Shown: piece after piece, positions 25,700 through 33,893 of the stretch
Layout: every line of letters starts with the position of its first letter
How positions within the stretch are numbered: the stretch's first letter is position 1
Assembly (NCBI GenBank): GCA_017623675.1
Contig: JAGAOO010000034.1
Location: 1 to 56,701, forward strand
DNA length: 56,701 nucleotides
Direction of reading: 5' to 3'
Source: Lachnospiraceae bacterium
GTDB taxonomy: Bacteria > Bacillota > Clostridia > Lachnospirales > Lachnospiraceae
Position numbers and translations under genes: made by a program
The notes under the pieces: generated by a model
Told to the model about the DNA's origin: nothing
Databases searched by the model: none
What the model saw: the letters and a program-made list of their open reading frames with translations, nothing else

Positions 25700-25970
25700 C
25701 TCTTTCGTTATGTATGTAAGCACTTCTCTCTTATCCGTAGCGAGTGCCGGATACGGCACGAGATAGCAAATTTCTTAGGGAAGGTTTTGTTACTTTTGTC
25801 AAAAGTAACGCAAAAGCACTTTTGACAGCTTCGCCATCAAAAATGCAGACCCGCAAGCGGGTTTTGCGCTCCTCGCCGGAGTGGCTGTACGGCTCTGCGA
25901 GCCGGATAAAGCTCCCTTGAGGGAGCTTACAAGCCGCAGATATGCGGCATATCCTTTACCATACACAGCT
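25700..25970. other. Palindrome cluster upstream of mobV, candidate oriT
   Basis: Several inverted repeats lie within 200 bases: GTTACTTTTG-t-CAAAAGTAAC, ACCCGC-aa-GCGGGT, AAGCTCCC-ttga-GGGAGCTT and GCCGCA-gata-TGCGGC, with others. The block is GC-richer than its surroundings and lies between tnpV and the relaxase gene, where oriT of MobV systems is usually found. The nick site cannot be fixed by eye. Confidence 0.6.
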
Positions 25971-25971
25971 C

Positions 25972-26349
25972 TTAATGAAAACAGTTCACCACGTCATGTA
26001 GCACTACCTCTTCTGCTATCATTCTTGCCTGTGTTCGTAGCCGGTACATTTCCACAAAAGAATTTGCCTGCTTCGGCTTATGTTCGCCCACCCATTCCTT
26101 TTCAATATCCTCCAGCAACTCATAAGCCACCTCATTTACCTCTGCTGCCTTATCATATAATTCTCCAAACCGCACCAGACTTCTGTATCGCTGTGGATAC
26201 TCCGTCCGTATGTAATCAATCCACATGTGACCGTATTTTCCAACATCTGTGTTTTTCTCCTCGCCACATAATGTAATCAACGGATAAAAGATACCGTCTT
26301 TTTCTATGTATTTCACGCCTAATTTTTCAAATAATGTTTCTTCGCTCAT
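25972..26349 (-). CDS. tnpV: TnpV-like transposon-encoded protein
   Basis: 125 residues from the ATG at 26349 (AAAGGATG upstream). The pattern ETLFEKLGVKYIEKDG, then GKYGHMW, then a C-terminal ARMIAEEVVLHDVV matches TnpV proteins of Tn4451/Tn5397-like clostridial elements as I recall them. The role is not established. It lies between the MobC-like and the relaxase genes, the usual place in mobilizable Firmicute elements. Confidence 0.7.
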   Translation of the reverse strand: MSEETLFEKLGVKYIEKDGIFYPLITLCGEEKNTDVGKYGHMWIDYIRTEYPQRYRSLVRFGELYDKAAEVNEVAYELLEDIEKEWVGEHKPKQANSFVEMYRLRTQARMIAEEVVLHDVVNCFH

Positions 26350-26379
26350 AGCAGTCACATCCTTTATACAAAATATCTG

Positions 26380-26751
26380 TTATTCTTCATTTGGTACTGT
26401 AAGTTGTTTCATATCCGCCAATGTTCTCGGTTGTTCCTTGAAGCCTTCCAATATTTCCAGCATGGAGCGGATGGGAGTAAGTAACTCCCCATCCATATCC
26501 GATGCCTTTTCTATTCTTTCAAGTTCATGCTCAATTCTTTGCAGGTTCTGTCGGAACTGCACTAACATCAACGGATTGCCTGTAGCAACCACCTTTTGAT
26601 GAAGAACACTCTGGATTATATAATCCTGCTTGGTACGAAATCCGCTGAGCTTCACTCTGTTATTCAACTCCTCGTTTTCCTCCGGTGACATGCGAAATGC
26701 TATTGTCACATTTCGCCACCTGTTTTTATCGTCTCTATTCCTTTCTGACAT
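26380..26751 (-). CDS. MobC-like ribbon-helix-helix protein (element B)
   Basis: 123 residues. The start VTIAFRMSPEENEELNNRVKLSGFRTKQDYIIQSVL is an RHH-type fold of mobilization accessory proteins, followed by a helical tail (RQNLQRIEHELERIEKA). It overlaps the integrase stop by 17 bases, so the two are coupled. The same arrangement (integrase then MobC-like) recurs in element C. Presumed oriT-binding partner of the MobV relaxase. Confidence 0.75.
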   Translation of the reverse strand: MSERNRDDKNRWRNVTIAFRMSPEENEELNNRVKLSGFRTKQDYIIQSVLHQKVVATGNPLMLVQFRQNLQRIEHELERIEKASDMDGELLTPIRSMLEILEGFKEQPRTLADMKQLTVPNEE

Positions 26752-27829
26752 TGACTAACGCCTCCCTTTCTATTTCCAGTTGTGCTGCCATATCCGTCTG
26801 CACCGTTGGAAATAAATGTGCATAATGATATGTGATATCTACCGCCTCATGTCCAACTCTTTCACCTATTGCCAATGCAGAAAATCCTAAATTGATTAGC
26901 AATGAAATGTGCGAGTGTCGTAATCCATGAATCCGTATTCTCTTTACTCCTGCAAGCTTTGCACCTCTGTCCATCTCATGATGCAGATAGCTTTTTGAAA
27001 TAGTGAAAATTCTGTCATCATCCTTTATTCCATAAAGGCTACTTATAAAATCCTCCATCTCTACAACAAGAAAATCCGGCATGACAATGGTTCTGTTACT
27101 CTTCGGAGTTTTCGGGTCTGTAATCACATCTTTTCCTTCCAGCCTCTGATACGATTTGTTAATCCTGAGTGTTTTCTTTTCAAAATTGAAATCTGCCGGC
27201 GTCAGGGCAAGCAGCTCACCTTCTCGAATCCCTGTCCAATAAAGCATTTCAAATGCATAATAGGAAATAGGCTTGTCTGCCACGAACTCTAAAAATGCCT
27301 GAAATTCCTCCTGCGTCCAGAACTCCATTTCCTTATTTTCTTCCTTACCCATAGTCCCGGCTTTTCGTGCCACATTATCTTTCAGACCATACATATTTAC
27401 AGCATGATTTAATATGGCGCTGAGCTGATTATGAATGGTTTTCAGATACGTAGGGGAGAACAACTCCCCATTATCCTTTTTCAGCTTCATAATCTCATTT
27501 TGCCACTGAATGACATCCGAGGTTCGAATATCATCCAGTTTTCGTTTTCCGAAATAAGGCAGAATCTTTGTCTCAATAATGTGCTTCTTTGTCAGGAAAG
27601 TATTGCGTTTTATCCTTGGTTCTAAATCCGTCAGATAAATATCCACAAAACTTTTGAAACTCATACTGATACGCTGATCCTCTTTCAGCTTGAAATTCCT
27701 CTCCCATTCAAGGGCTTCGCTCTTCTTGGCAAAGCCCCTCTTGGTTTTCTGTTTCCTTGCTCCGGTCAAATCCTTATAATAAGTTCTCACCTCCCACATT
27801 CCAGTCTTATTATTCTTGATAACCGCCAT
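26735..27829 (-). CDS. int: Tyrosine recombinase/integrase (element B)
   Basis: 364 residues. Arm-binding start NKTGMWEVRTYYKDLTG; core-binding domain ~65-170; catalytic set R (TGIREGELLAL), H-x-x-R (RIRIHGLRHSHISLL), H and Y (VGHEAVDITYHYAHLF). It is very like integrases A and C in layout, consistent with the shared guaA target. The ATG at 27829 follows the excisionase stop without a gap and its site (AGGTGGG) lies in the excisionase 3' end. Unusually it sits in the middle of the element, 3.6 kb from the nearest core. Confidence 0.93.
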   Translation of the reverse strand: MAVIKNNKTGMWEVRTYYKDLTGARKQKTKRGFAKKSEALEWERNFKLKEDQRISMSFKSFVDIYLTDLEPRIKRNTFLTKKHIIETKILPYFGKRKLDDIRTSDVIQWQNEIMKLKKDNGELFSPTYLKTIHNQLSAILNHAVNMYGLKDNVARKAGTMGKEENKEMEFWTQEEFQAFLEFVADKPISYYAFEMLYWTGIREGELLALTPADFNFEKKTLRINKSYQRLEGKDVITDPKTPKSNRTIVMPDFLVVEMEDFISSLYGIKDDDRIFTISKSYLHHEMDRGAKLAGVKRIRIHGLRHSHISLLINLGFSALAIGERVGHEAVDITYHYAHLFPTVQTDMAAQLEIEREALVNVRKE

Positions 27830-28027
27830 CTATCCCACCTCCTTATCTGTAGATAGCCCGTAGATTCGTTTCATAAAATACTGTGTACTGACACGCCCTT
27901 TTATTGTCACAAATCCATCAGCCTCAAGTTCCGCATTCAGCCGTCGTATCAATTTATAGGAATACGATAGTGAAACTCCCAGCATTTCCATTACATCCTG
28001 CGCTGTTAAAAATCTCTTGTTCTCCAT
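27830..28027 (-). CDS. xis: Excisionase-like helix-turn-helix protein (element B)
   Basis: 65 residues, a single winged-helix domain: LTAQDVMEMLGVSLSYSYKLIRRLNAELEADGF. Its stop abuts the integrase start, as in many xis-int pairs. It is divergent from the repressor gene at 28247. It would direct excision by the integrase and may regulate transcription. Confidence 0.8.
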   Translation of the reverse strand: MENKRFLTAQDVMEMLGVSLSYSYKLIRRLNAELEADGFVTIKGRVSTQYFMKRIYGLSTDKEVG

Positions 28028-28062
28028 AAGCTAATGCCTCCTCTCTTTTGTTTTATTATTCA

Positions 28063-28169
28063 GTTCATTTCTGAACGGTTGTGATGTGTATTATATTAAC
28101 AGTTCGTTTTTGTACTGTCAATACTTTTTATCAAAAAACATTTCATTTTTGCACTGTTGATGTTATAAT
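28063..28169. promoter_or_regulatory. Divergent promoter region with operator-like repeats (element B)
   Basis: Minus strand: TTGACA (plus 28116-28121), 17-bp spacer, TAATAT (plus 28093-28098), for xis-int. Palindromes GTTCA-tttc-TGAAC (28063-28076) and ACAGT...ACTGT (28099-28118) overlap and flank it. Plus strand: TATAAT at 28164-28169 without a clear -35, for the repressor. The repeats are likely sites of the XRE repressor. Confidence 0.55.
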
Positions 28170-28246
28170 GTACACAGATGCATGTTTTGTACCTCGTGTC
28201 TTCGTGCATGCTACAACACTCATTCCACGAATAAGGAGCAGTTAAA

Positions 28247-28888
28247 ATGGGCGAGAAATTCACCAGCCGGGTAGGCTATTTGATTCGAAATTTCAGAATT
28301 GCATCTGACATGACGCAAAAGGAATTAGCAGATAAATGTGGATTAAACGAATCCACTATCAGAAACTATGAGCTTGGAAACAGATATCCAGATGAAGCGA
28401 CTTTATTAAATATTGCAAACAATCTAGGAGTCAGCTTTTATGCATTATCTGACCCTGATGTTGCAAATATATTCAGTGCACTTCATGTGCTGTTTGACAT
28501 TGAATGGGCATACGGACTACGACCTACTATGAAAGACGGAGAAGTATACTTCAAATTTGAAGGACGACTTCCAAGTGCTGGTCCCCGTCCACAGGACGAC
28601 CTTGATAACTTCCGAAAGATGGTTGAGTATTGGGCACGTTTACGAGACAAGCTTGAAGATAATGAAATATCAGAAACGGAATATTATCTCAAAGAGGTAA
28701 AATACCCAATGAACCCAACAGACCCAAATAAAGAATACACTATTTCGTTGAATCTTGATGATAACGACCAGCTACTGGTTCAGAATATGAATGAGGATGA
28801 CGATGCGGAAGAAACTGCTGAATTATTAAAAGACCTGTTTCCTGATTTTTCTTATGTGAAGAGGAAAAGGAAACCGAAGAAAGAATAA
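28247..28888 (+). CDS. XRE-family repressor (element B)
   Basis: 213 residues. N-terminal HTH GYLIRNFRIASDMTQKELADKCGLNESTIRNYELGNRYP; the C-terminal part is acidic and ends in a Lys/Arg-rich tail. Site ATAAGGAGC precedes the ATG. Divergent from xis-int, it is the likely element repressor. Genes for immunity-like proteins follow directly on the same strand. Confidence 0.86.
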   Translation: MGEKFTSRVGYLIRNFRIASDMTQKELADKCGLNESTIRNYELGNRYPDEATLLNIANNLGVSFYALSDPDVANIFSALHVLFDIEWAYGLRPTMKDGEVYFKFEGRLPSAGPRPQDDLDNFRKMVEYWARLRDKLEDNEISETEYYLKEVKYPMNPTDPNKEYTISLNLDDNDQLLVQNMNEDDDAEETAELLKDLFPDFSYVKRKRKPKKE

Positions 28889-28903
28889 ATGGAGTGTTGC
28901 ATT

Positions 28904-29359
28904 ATGAACCTGTTTTGTTTAAATGGATATAATGGAGAAAAAATTAGTCTAGATCTTAATGAAGTTATTGGTTTTCCCAATAACACAAGTATCGAAGGTG
29001 GCTATGACATCATATGCACATTAGTTATTGACTCTGGATGCTATCACATTGAACATGACCGATTATACTCTGCCACTGGTGCCCTTTACCGTTTGTCTAA
29101 GGAATTAAACAGCTGTTACACGGAACTTTATGGCACTGCAGAATACCATTTATTACTAGAAGATGACCTGAACTTTAAAGTTGAAATGACAAGTGGTGGT
29201 CATGCTATTGTATCCGGTACCTTCCAAGAACGTCCTGACAAACACAACATCCTGCAGTTCGAGTTTGATACTGATCAATCTTGCTTATTAAGTGTAATTC
29301 AAGATATTGAAAATTTGAAAATGAAATATGGAGATGTGGAAGGATTACTCAACAAATAG
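28904..29359 (+). CDS. Immunity-like protein (WapI/Imm type, tentative)
   Basis: 151 residues from the ATG at 28904, which has GGAG eight bases before it; an earlier ATG at 28889 has no site. Beta-rich sequence with YHLLLEDDLNFKVEM and a central GHAIVSGTFQE, then LQFEFDTDQSCL. This resembles small immunity proteins of the WapI/polymorphic toxin kind, but the call is from general pattern only. It is followed by two more immunity-like genes, which supports the idea. Confidence 0.5.
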   Translation: MNLFCLNGYNGEKISLDLNEVIGFPNNTSIEGGYDIICTLVIDSGCYHIEHDRLYSATGALYRLSKELNSCYTELYGTAEYHLLLEDDLNFKVEMTSGGHAIVSGTFQERPDKHNILQFEFDTDQSCLLSVIQDIENLKMKYGDVEGLLNK

Positions 29360-29374
29360 AAAGGCGGAAATTAT

Positions 29375-29969
29375 ATGCTCAATATAGATGCAAAAGGAAT
29401 ATTAACAAATACCGGTAGAACAACTCCTATATTCCCAGGCATTCGTCCTACCACAATAATTAAAGAAGACTATTGGGCAAGCTGTGTCCTTAACTTTGAT
29501 AATCCAATTTCTTTGGGCGAATCTATTCCAGCCTCCGTCACTTTTATTTCTCCAAAGTATTATGCAAATTCATTATGGCTTGATAAATGTTTAGATATAT
29601 ATGAAGGTTCAAAAGTAATGGGTACTTTTAAAGTCACCGAAATAGTAAATCCTATCCTTGATGCAAATGACGAAAAATGGATATTCATTGACGGACGAGA
29701 TATCCATACGCTTAACGACTTTTTTGACCAAATTGAACAGAATTTAACATATAAAACCGATTTCAAGATAGGTCGTAATCTAAATGCTTTTAATGACTTG
29801 CTTTGGGGTGGTTTTGGCATTCACGAATATGAGGAACCTCTTCATATTGTTTGGATTTATGCCAAGAAAAGCATTAGGTGATAAATATTTCAATAAAATT
29901 ATATCCATTATAGAGAACCACGAAAGCAACAACAAATATTTGGAACTGTATGATGAGCACGCGTTTTAA
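29375..29969 (+). pseudogene. Barstar-like immunity gene with a one-base frameshift
   Basis: The first frame (29375-29881) ends in a barstar-like domain: FIDGRDIHTLNDFFDQIEQNL then GRNLNAFNDLLWGGFG and LHIVWIYAKKS, then stops. A shift at the A-run AAGAAAAGC (about 29869-29877) continues in another frame as KALGDKYFNKIISIIENH to a stop at 29969, which is the missing last helix of barstar. Removing one A restores one 197-codon frame. It is a recent mutation, a sequencing error or a slippery site. Good site AAAGGCGG before the ATG. Confidence 0.72.
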
Positions 29970-29987
29970 ATAGTATCCGGAGGACTT

Positions 29988-30539
29988 ATGATTTTAGAAA
30001 ATAGTAACTGCATTATTGAAATTAGCATAGACGAAACCTTTACCGTCGATTCGACAGACAATCGTTACTACGATATTATCCACAATCCCTGCCAATATAA
30101 GCAAAGTGATATTGCAAAAACTCTAGCTATACATGTAGACCTTTTTTCAAAAGAATACAGCATTGCACTTATAGGCTCATTCTATACATATGATTTCGAT
30201 TGTGCCGTCCTTGAAAATGATACACTTACAGTTTTACAAAATGATACCATAACTATAATCAATATCTTTGACGGCTCTATAACAAAACATATTAAGTTTG
30301 ATTGCTTTGGCTGTAACTATGGAATATATAAAGTTAAAAAGGGATACATCATCTATGGAGAAATCGAAATTACGATGCTGGACTTTGACTTTATCAAAAA
30401 GTGGTCCTTTTCTTGAAAAGATATTTTTGTTTCACAATCAAACAAAAAACCTTTTGAATTACGGGATAACTTCATATGCTTATGTGACTTCGAAGATAAT
30501 TACTATGAGATTGATTATAATGGAAATCTCATTAATTGA
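29988..30539 (+). pseudogene. Hypothetical immunity-like gene with an internal TGA
   Basis: The ATG at 29988 has a good site (CCGGAGGA). The frame runs 142 codons to TGA at 30414-30416. The same frame then continues with protein-like sequence (KDIFVSQSNKKPFELRDN..., EDNYYEIDYNGNLIN) to a TGA at 30537-30539. A single change GGA to TGA would explain this. The product is beta-rich with repeated short strands, such as seen in small toxin-immunity proteins. Not recognised further. Confidence 0.6.
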
Positions 30540-30616
30540 TTTTGAGATTAAGCCTCACCGTAAAATCATTTGCAACTAACATAAAACGCAGACATACTAC
30601 TAATCAAGAAAGGACT

Positions 30617-31306
30617 ATGATACATATGAGATTTTGTGATTTATTTATTAGCTATAAAATTGGTCTAAAGGACATCAAAAGTACTATTCCCTTTACCAAA
30701 CTTCCACTATATAGAAAAATATTTGTAATTATTCTTTTTGCCAGCGCAATTATTAGTGTTATTTTATCAATGTTCAAGTTAACCTGGATAGCATACATTC
30801 CCCTCGCATTAGGTGTCATTTCTTTTATAGTATTCTTAATAATTGACTCCTTAAAAAGGAATCTCGAAGTAATGCTTAACGAACATTATGCACCCTATTC
30901 TAACAGCAGAATGAAAATGGTTATTGAGGTATTAACTAAATATAAAATTGACATTCACAATTCTGAATCGCTTGATATGCTAATAGACGAAGCCAAACAT
31001 GCACAAATTCATTGTGACTACTTAGCTCCTTTAATAAAACCATTTAAAACATTAGGAGCAATAATTATTCCCATCATTGCATTTGTTGCACAGAAAATTG
31101 GCGAGGCAGCTACACAAGATGAAATGATTACAATGGCTGCTCAGGCCATAACTTTAATATTGCTTATTTTCTCACTCATCTTTTTATTGACACCTACCAT
31201 AAAAGAACTTCTTTATCGCGATTATAATAAATACAACGAATTTATATATGACATAAGACAAATAAAACTTTTTTATGCCAAAGAAGATTCTTCATCTTCA
31301 AATTGA
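30617..31306 (+). CDS. Hypothetical membrane protein with four predicted helices in two pairs
   Basis: 229 residues from the ATG at 30617 (AAGAAAGGA upstream). Two hydrophobic helices near residues 35-75 (IFVIILFASAIISVILSM; IPLALGVISFIVFLII), a polar ~90-residue middle, then two more near 145-160 and 180-200 (TLILLIFSLIFLLTP). It is the last gene of element B before the right arm sites. Topology suits a small accessory or immunity membrane protein. Family not recognised. Confidence 0.65.
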   Translation: MIHMRFCDLFISYKIGLKDIKSTIPFTKLPLYRKIFVIILFASAIISVILSMFKLTWIAYIPLALGVISFIVFLIIDSLKRNLEVMLNEHYAPYSNSRMKMVIEVLTKYKIDIHNSESLDMLIDEAKHAQIHCDYLAPLIKPFKTLGAIIIPIIAFVAQKIGEAATQDEMITMAAQAITLILLIFSLIFLLTPTIKELLYRDYNKYNEFIYDIRQIKLFYAKEDSSSSN

Positions 31307-31329
31307 TGCATAGAACAATTTCGAAAATT

Positions 31330-31349
31330 ATTGTCATTTGATTGTCACT
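31330..31349 (+). other. Candidate integrase arm sites, right end of element B
   Basis: TTGTCA at 31331 and 31342, 11 bp apart, in a block that matches 17215-17234 in 18 of 20 bases and has the same orientation. With the left block it brackets element B. Confidence 0.65.
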
Positions 31350-31361
31350 CAACTAAAAAAC

Positions 31362-31418
31362 GAGCCAAGGAACGCCGTAAATTCGGCATTTCTTGGCTCT
31401 TGTACATTATTCAAACTC
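31362..31418. other. Attachment site copy 2 (hairpin plus TATTCAAACTC core)
   Basis: Hairpin GAGCCAAG ... CTTGGCTC (31362-31399), followed on the minus strand by GTTTTTT, then after 8 bases the core TATTCAAACTC at 31408-31418. The layout equals copies 1 and 3. It is the boundary between elements B and C. Confidence 0.75.
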
Positions 31419-31518
31419 CGTTTCGAGTTTTCTATTTTATATCAATATTGATACCATTCAGTATAAAATAATACCGAGTTTTCGCAAATATACCAAGTCG
31501 TCTCCTCTGTCTCCAATT

Positions 31519-31983
31519 TTATAGCCCCAAATTATCCCCTTCAGCAAAAATATCCCCGTTCTTATAATCTATATTTACACTCGCCAACAACTGCGTCAAC
31601 TGATCATCTGTTCTCAAGACCGAACCTCTGTTACTACCCCTATCAAATAGATATGATGCACCATCGAGTATTTCTACCAATGCAAGACAAGTCGCTAAGT
31701 ACTCCTTTTTTAGCTCGTCAAATCCATCTGTTGATATGACGAAATCGCCAGCAGATATACTACTAGCGATTTCCTTTAAGGTACATCTCATATCAACAAC
31801 AGCATCTACAATCATACGCACATTGCGTACATCTCCGACAACACACACTCGAGAATAAATACAACTTCTGGTAATAAAATCCTTCTTGCACATTCCACTA
31901 AGCCTAGCTCTTTCTTCTATTAAATTACGTTCCCATTCTGATGGTCTAAATGAAATAGTGTTGTTTTTATGAATACCTGGCAT
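31519..31983 (-). CDS. MobC-like ribbon-helix-helix protein (element C)
   Basis: 154 residues. The N-terminal stretch NNTISFRPSEWERNLIEERARLSGMCKKDFITRSCIY is RHH-like as in MobC proteins; the rest is helical. Site GAGGAGGAG precedes the ATG, two bases after the integrase stop. No relaxase gene is present in element C, so it may help a relaxase supplied by another element, or act on recombination. The last codons overlap the candidate left arm sites at 31525-31557. Confidence 0.68.
   Translation of the reverse strand: MPGIHKNNTISFRPSEWERNLIEERARLSGMCKKDFITRSCIYSRVCVVGDVRNVRMIVDAVVDMRCTLKEIASSISAGDFVISTDGFDELKKEYLATCLALVEILDGASYLFDRGSNRGSVLRTDDQLTQLLASVNIDYKNGDIFAEGDNLGL
31525..31557 (+). other. 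Candidate integrase arm sites, left end of element C
   Basis: CCCCAAATTATCCCC (31525-31539) plus another TATCCCC at 31551. The first block matches CCCCAAACTATCCCC at 45106-45120 near the other end in 14 of 15 bases, same orientation, with the 11-bp spacing seen in the other elements. It overlaps the 3' end of the MobC-like gene. Confidence 0.6.
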
Positions 31984-31985
31984 TT

Positions 31986-33062
31986 TTACTCCTCCTCCGA
32001 AACTGGTCTATATAACTTATCTAATGTATTTGCTACTGCCTTGGCGTTCTTATCAAACAAATGTGAATAAGTGTCCAGCGTGGTCTTGATATTCTCATGA
32101 CCAAGTCTATTGGCTATAGTAGCGATATCGACATTATTGCTGATAAGCACTGATGCATGAGAATGTCTCAAATCGTGTACACGAATCTCTTTTAGATTTG
32201 CTAGCTTTGCCCCTCTCTTTATCTCATGCTCAAGGAAATTCTTTGTGAAATGAAAAAGCCTATCATTCTTAGTCATTCCATAAAGTTTACCCATATACTC
32301 TCGCATATCATCAACAATGAAATCAGGCAATGAAATTACTCTGTTTCCTGCTGGTGTCTTAGGCTTGTCTATTACATCTTGCTTCTTCCTTCTTGTAAGC
32401 GACTTTGTAATATGAAGCTTCTTCTCCTCCAAATCAACATCTCCAACATTCAGAGCAAGAAGCTCACCCAATCGAATTCCTGTCCAATACATTAACTTAA
32501 ATGCATAGTAAGCACCATCCTTATTCTCTACAGCACTAAGGAATTGTTCCATTTCCTCAATTGACCAAATCCCCATATTTCCTGACTTAGTCTTACCCAT
32601 TATTCCAGCCTTCCTTGCAGGATTGTAAGGTAAGTTGTAAAGGTTCACGCCGTAATTGAATATGGCACTCAACTGAGCATTAATAGTTCTTAAATATGTA
32701 TCAGAAAAGCCCTTCTTCTTAATAATCGCTTGCCACTTCTTCACATCCAACGCATTAATATCAGTAACCTTCTTTCCCCTAAAGTAAGGAAGAATATGCA
32801 GTTCAATGATATGTTGCTTTGTATCCATTGTCGACTGCCTAATATCTGATGATATCATTTCCAAATACTCTTCAACAAAAGTCTCAAATCGCATGTCCAT
32901 ATTTGCCTTAGCTTTTCTTATGAACTCATTCTTCCATGCTTCAGCTTCTCGCTTGGTTGTAAATCCACACTTACGTTTTCTTCTACGTACCCCTGCATAG
33001 TCAACATAGTAAAACTGAGTAGACCACTTGCCATTTGCTTCCTTAGTAAAATAACCTGCCAT
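31986..33062 (-). CDS. int: Tyrosine recombinase/integrase (element C)
   Basis: 358 residues. Arm-binding start KEANGKWSTQFYYVDYAG, core-binding domain ~65-165, catalytic R (TGIRLGELLAL), H-x-x-R (EIRVHDLRHSHASVL), H and Y (LGHENIKTTLDTYSHLF). AAGGAGG sets the ATG at 33062. It lies 0.6 kb inside the core copy at 31408. It is preceded by an excisionase-like gene and followed by a MobC-like gene, the same order as in element B. Confidence 0.94.
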   Translation of the reverse strand: MAGYFTKEANGKWSTQFYYVDYAGVRRRKRKCGFTTKREAEAWKNEFIRKAKANMDMRFETFVEEYLEMISSDIRQSTMDTKQHIIELHILPYFRGKKVTDINALDVKKWQAIIKKKGFSDTYLRTINAQLSAIFNYGVNLYNLPYNPARKAGIMGKTKSGNMGIWSIEEMEQFLSAVENKDGAYYAFKLMYWTGIRLGELLALNVGDVDLEEKKLHITKSLTRRKKQDVIDKPKTPAGNRVISLPDFIVDDMREYMGKLYGMTKNDRLFHFTKNFLEHEIKRGAKLANLKEIRVHDLRHSHASVLISNNVDIATIANRLGHENIKTTLDTYSHLFDKNAKAVANTLDKLYRPVSEEE

Positions 33063-33066
33063 TTGC

Positions 33067-33261
33067 TTATACCTCCTTTTCTTCGACTACCCCACCGTAA
33101 TACTTTTCGGCAAAGTACTTCTTAGATACTTTACCACTTACTACGATGTAGCCTTTTTTTGCCAATTGCTCATTAAGGTTCTTAATTACCTTGTAAGCCT
33201 GCCCACGTGATACACCTAATAGTTCAGCCACTTCCTGAGCTGTGAAATAAATAGTATTCAT
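33067..33261 (-). CDS. xis: Excisionase-like helix-turn-helix protein (element C)
   Basis: 64 residues from the ATG at 33261, which has CGAGGAGGT nine bases before it; a longer frame upstream lacks a better start. Single winged helix: TAQEVAELLGVSRGQAYKVIKNLNEQLAKKGY. It ends four bases before the integrase start. Presumed directionality factor. Confidence 0.8.
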   Translation of the reverse strand: MNTIYFTAQEVAELLGVSRGQAYKVIKNLNEQLAKKGYIVVSGKVSKKYFAEKYYGGVVEEKEV

Positions 33262-33629
33262 ACTTGAATACCTCCTCGAAAAAAATATTTCTTCTAAAAG
33301 AAGATATTTATTCTCGGACAACTAACATTTCAACTGATGAACTTCATTGGGTATAACAAGCCACCGTGCACTATTGTTTGGCAGTATTTTTTGTATTCTA
33401 AGGTTAACTCTGTCATCTGAGGTTTTCAAATCACTCACAACATTGGGCAGAGGAAACTAAAAAATCACTCTGTAAAAATAGGATTTAATTTTCATATACG
33501 AATAAAAACTCTATTGGAACTAATTAACCTTAAGGTTTTGGCAATTAAAAAAGCAACGATACCTGCAACAAACGCACAGATACCATTGCCTTAGGGTATA
33601 AATGGCAAACACGCAATACAAAACAATAA
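33262..33629. other. Gene-free stretch in element C
   Basis: No convincing gene. An AAGGTTAA near 33399 and TTAACCTT near 33525 form a distant inverted repeat. It probably holds the promoter for xis-int and the 3' end of the next transcript. No strong consensus promoter was seen. Confidence 0.4.
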
Positions 33630-33893
33630 TTAGATAGAGGATAGACTCGGAAAATAAATGATTATATCTAAACCCATGTTATCCCAGCAAGGTGTACCAA
33701 GCACATCCTTTAGATTATCAATGCCATTTTCATATAAGAAATCAGTTAACCTCAGCATTACCTCTAACATATTCCCATTACAAATTATGCCACAACATTG
33801 TCTACCAAACATGCCACGACCACTGTAGTCGTTATAATATTTTAAGTTATTTATAGTACAGAATTCTTCTATCAATTCAATAATATCACACAT
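33630..33893 (-). CDS. Small hypothetical protein after the resolvase
   Basis: 87 residues from the ATG at 33891-33893, with GAGAAAGAGAG upstream; a longer frame to 33923 overlaps the resolvase gene more deeply. Sequence has MCDIIELIEEFCTINNLKYY and CCGIICNGNMLEVMLRLTDFLYENG. The start overlaps the resolvase stop by eight bases, so they are coupled. Not recognised. Confidence 0.55.
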   Translation of the reverse strand: MCDIIELIEEFCTINNLKYYNDYSGRGMFGRQCCGIICNGNMLEVMLRLTDFLYENGIDNLKDVLGTPCWDNMGLDIIIYFPSLSSI

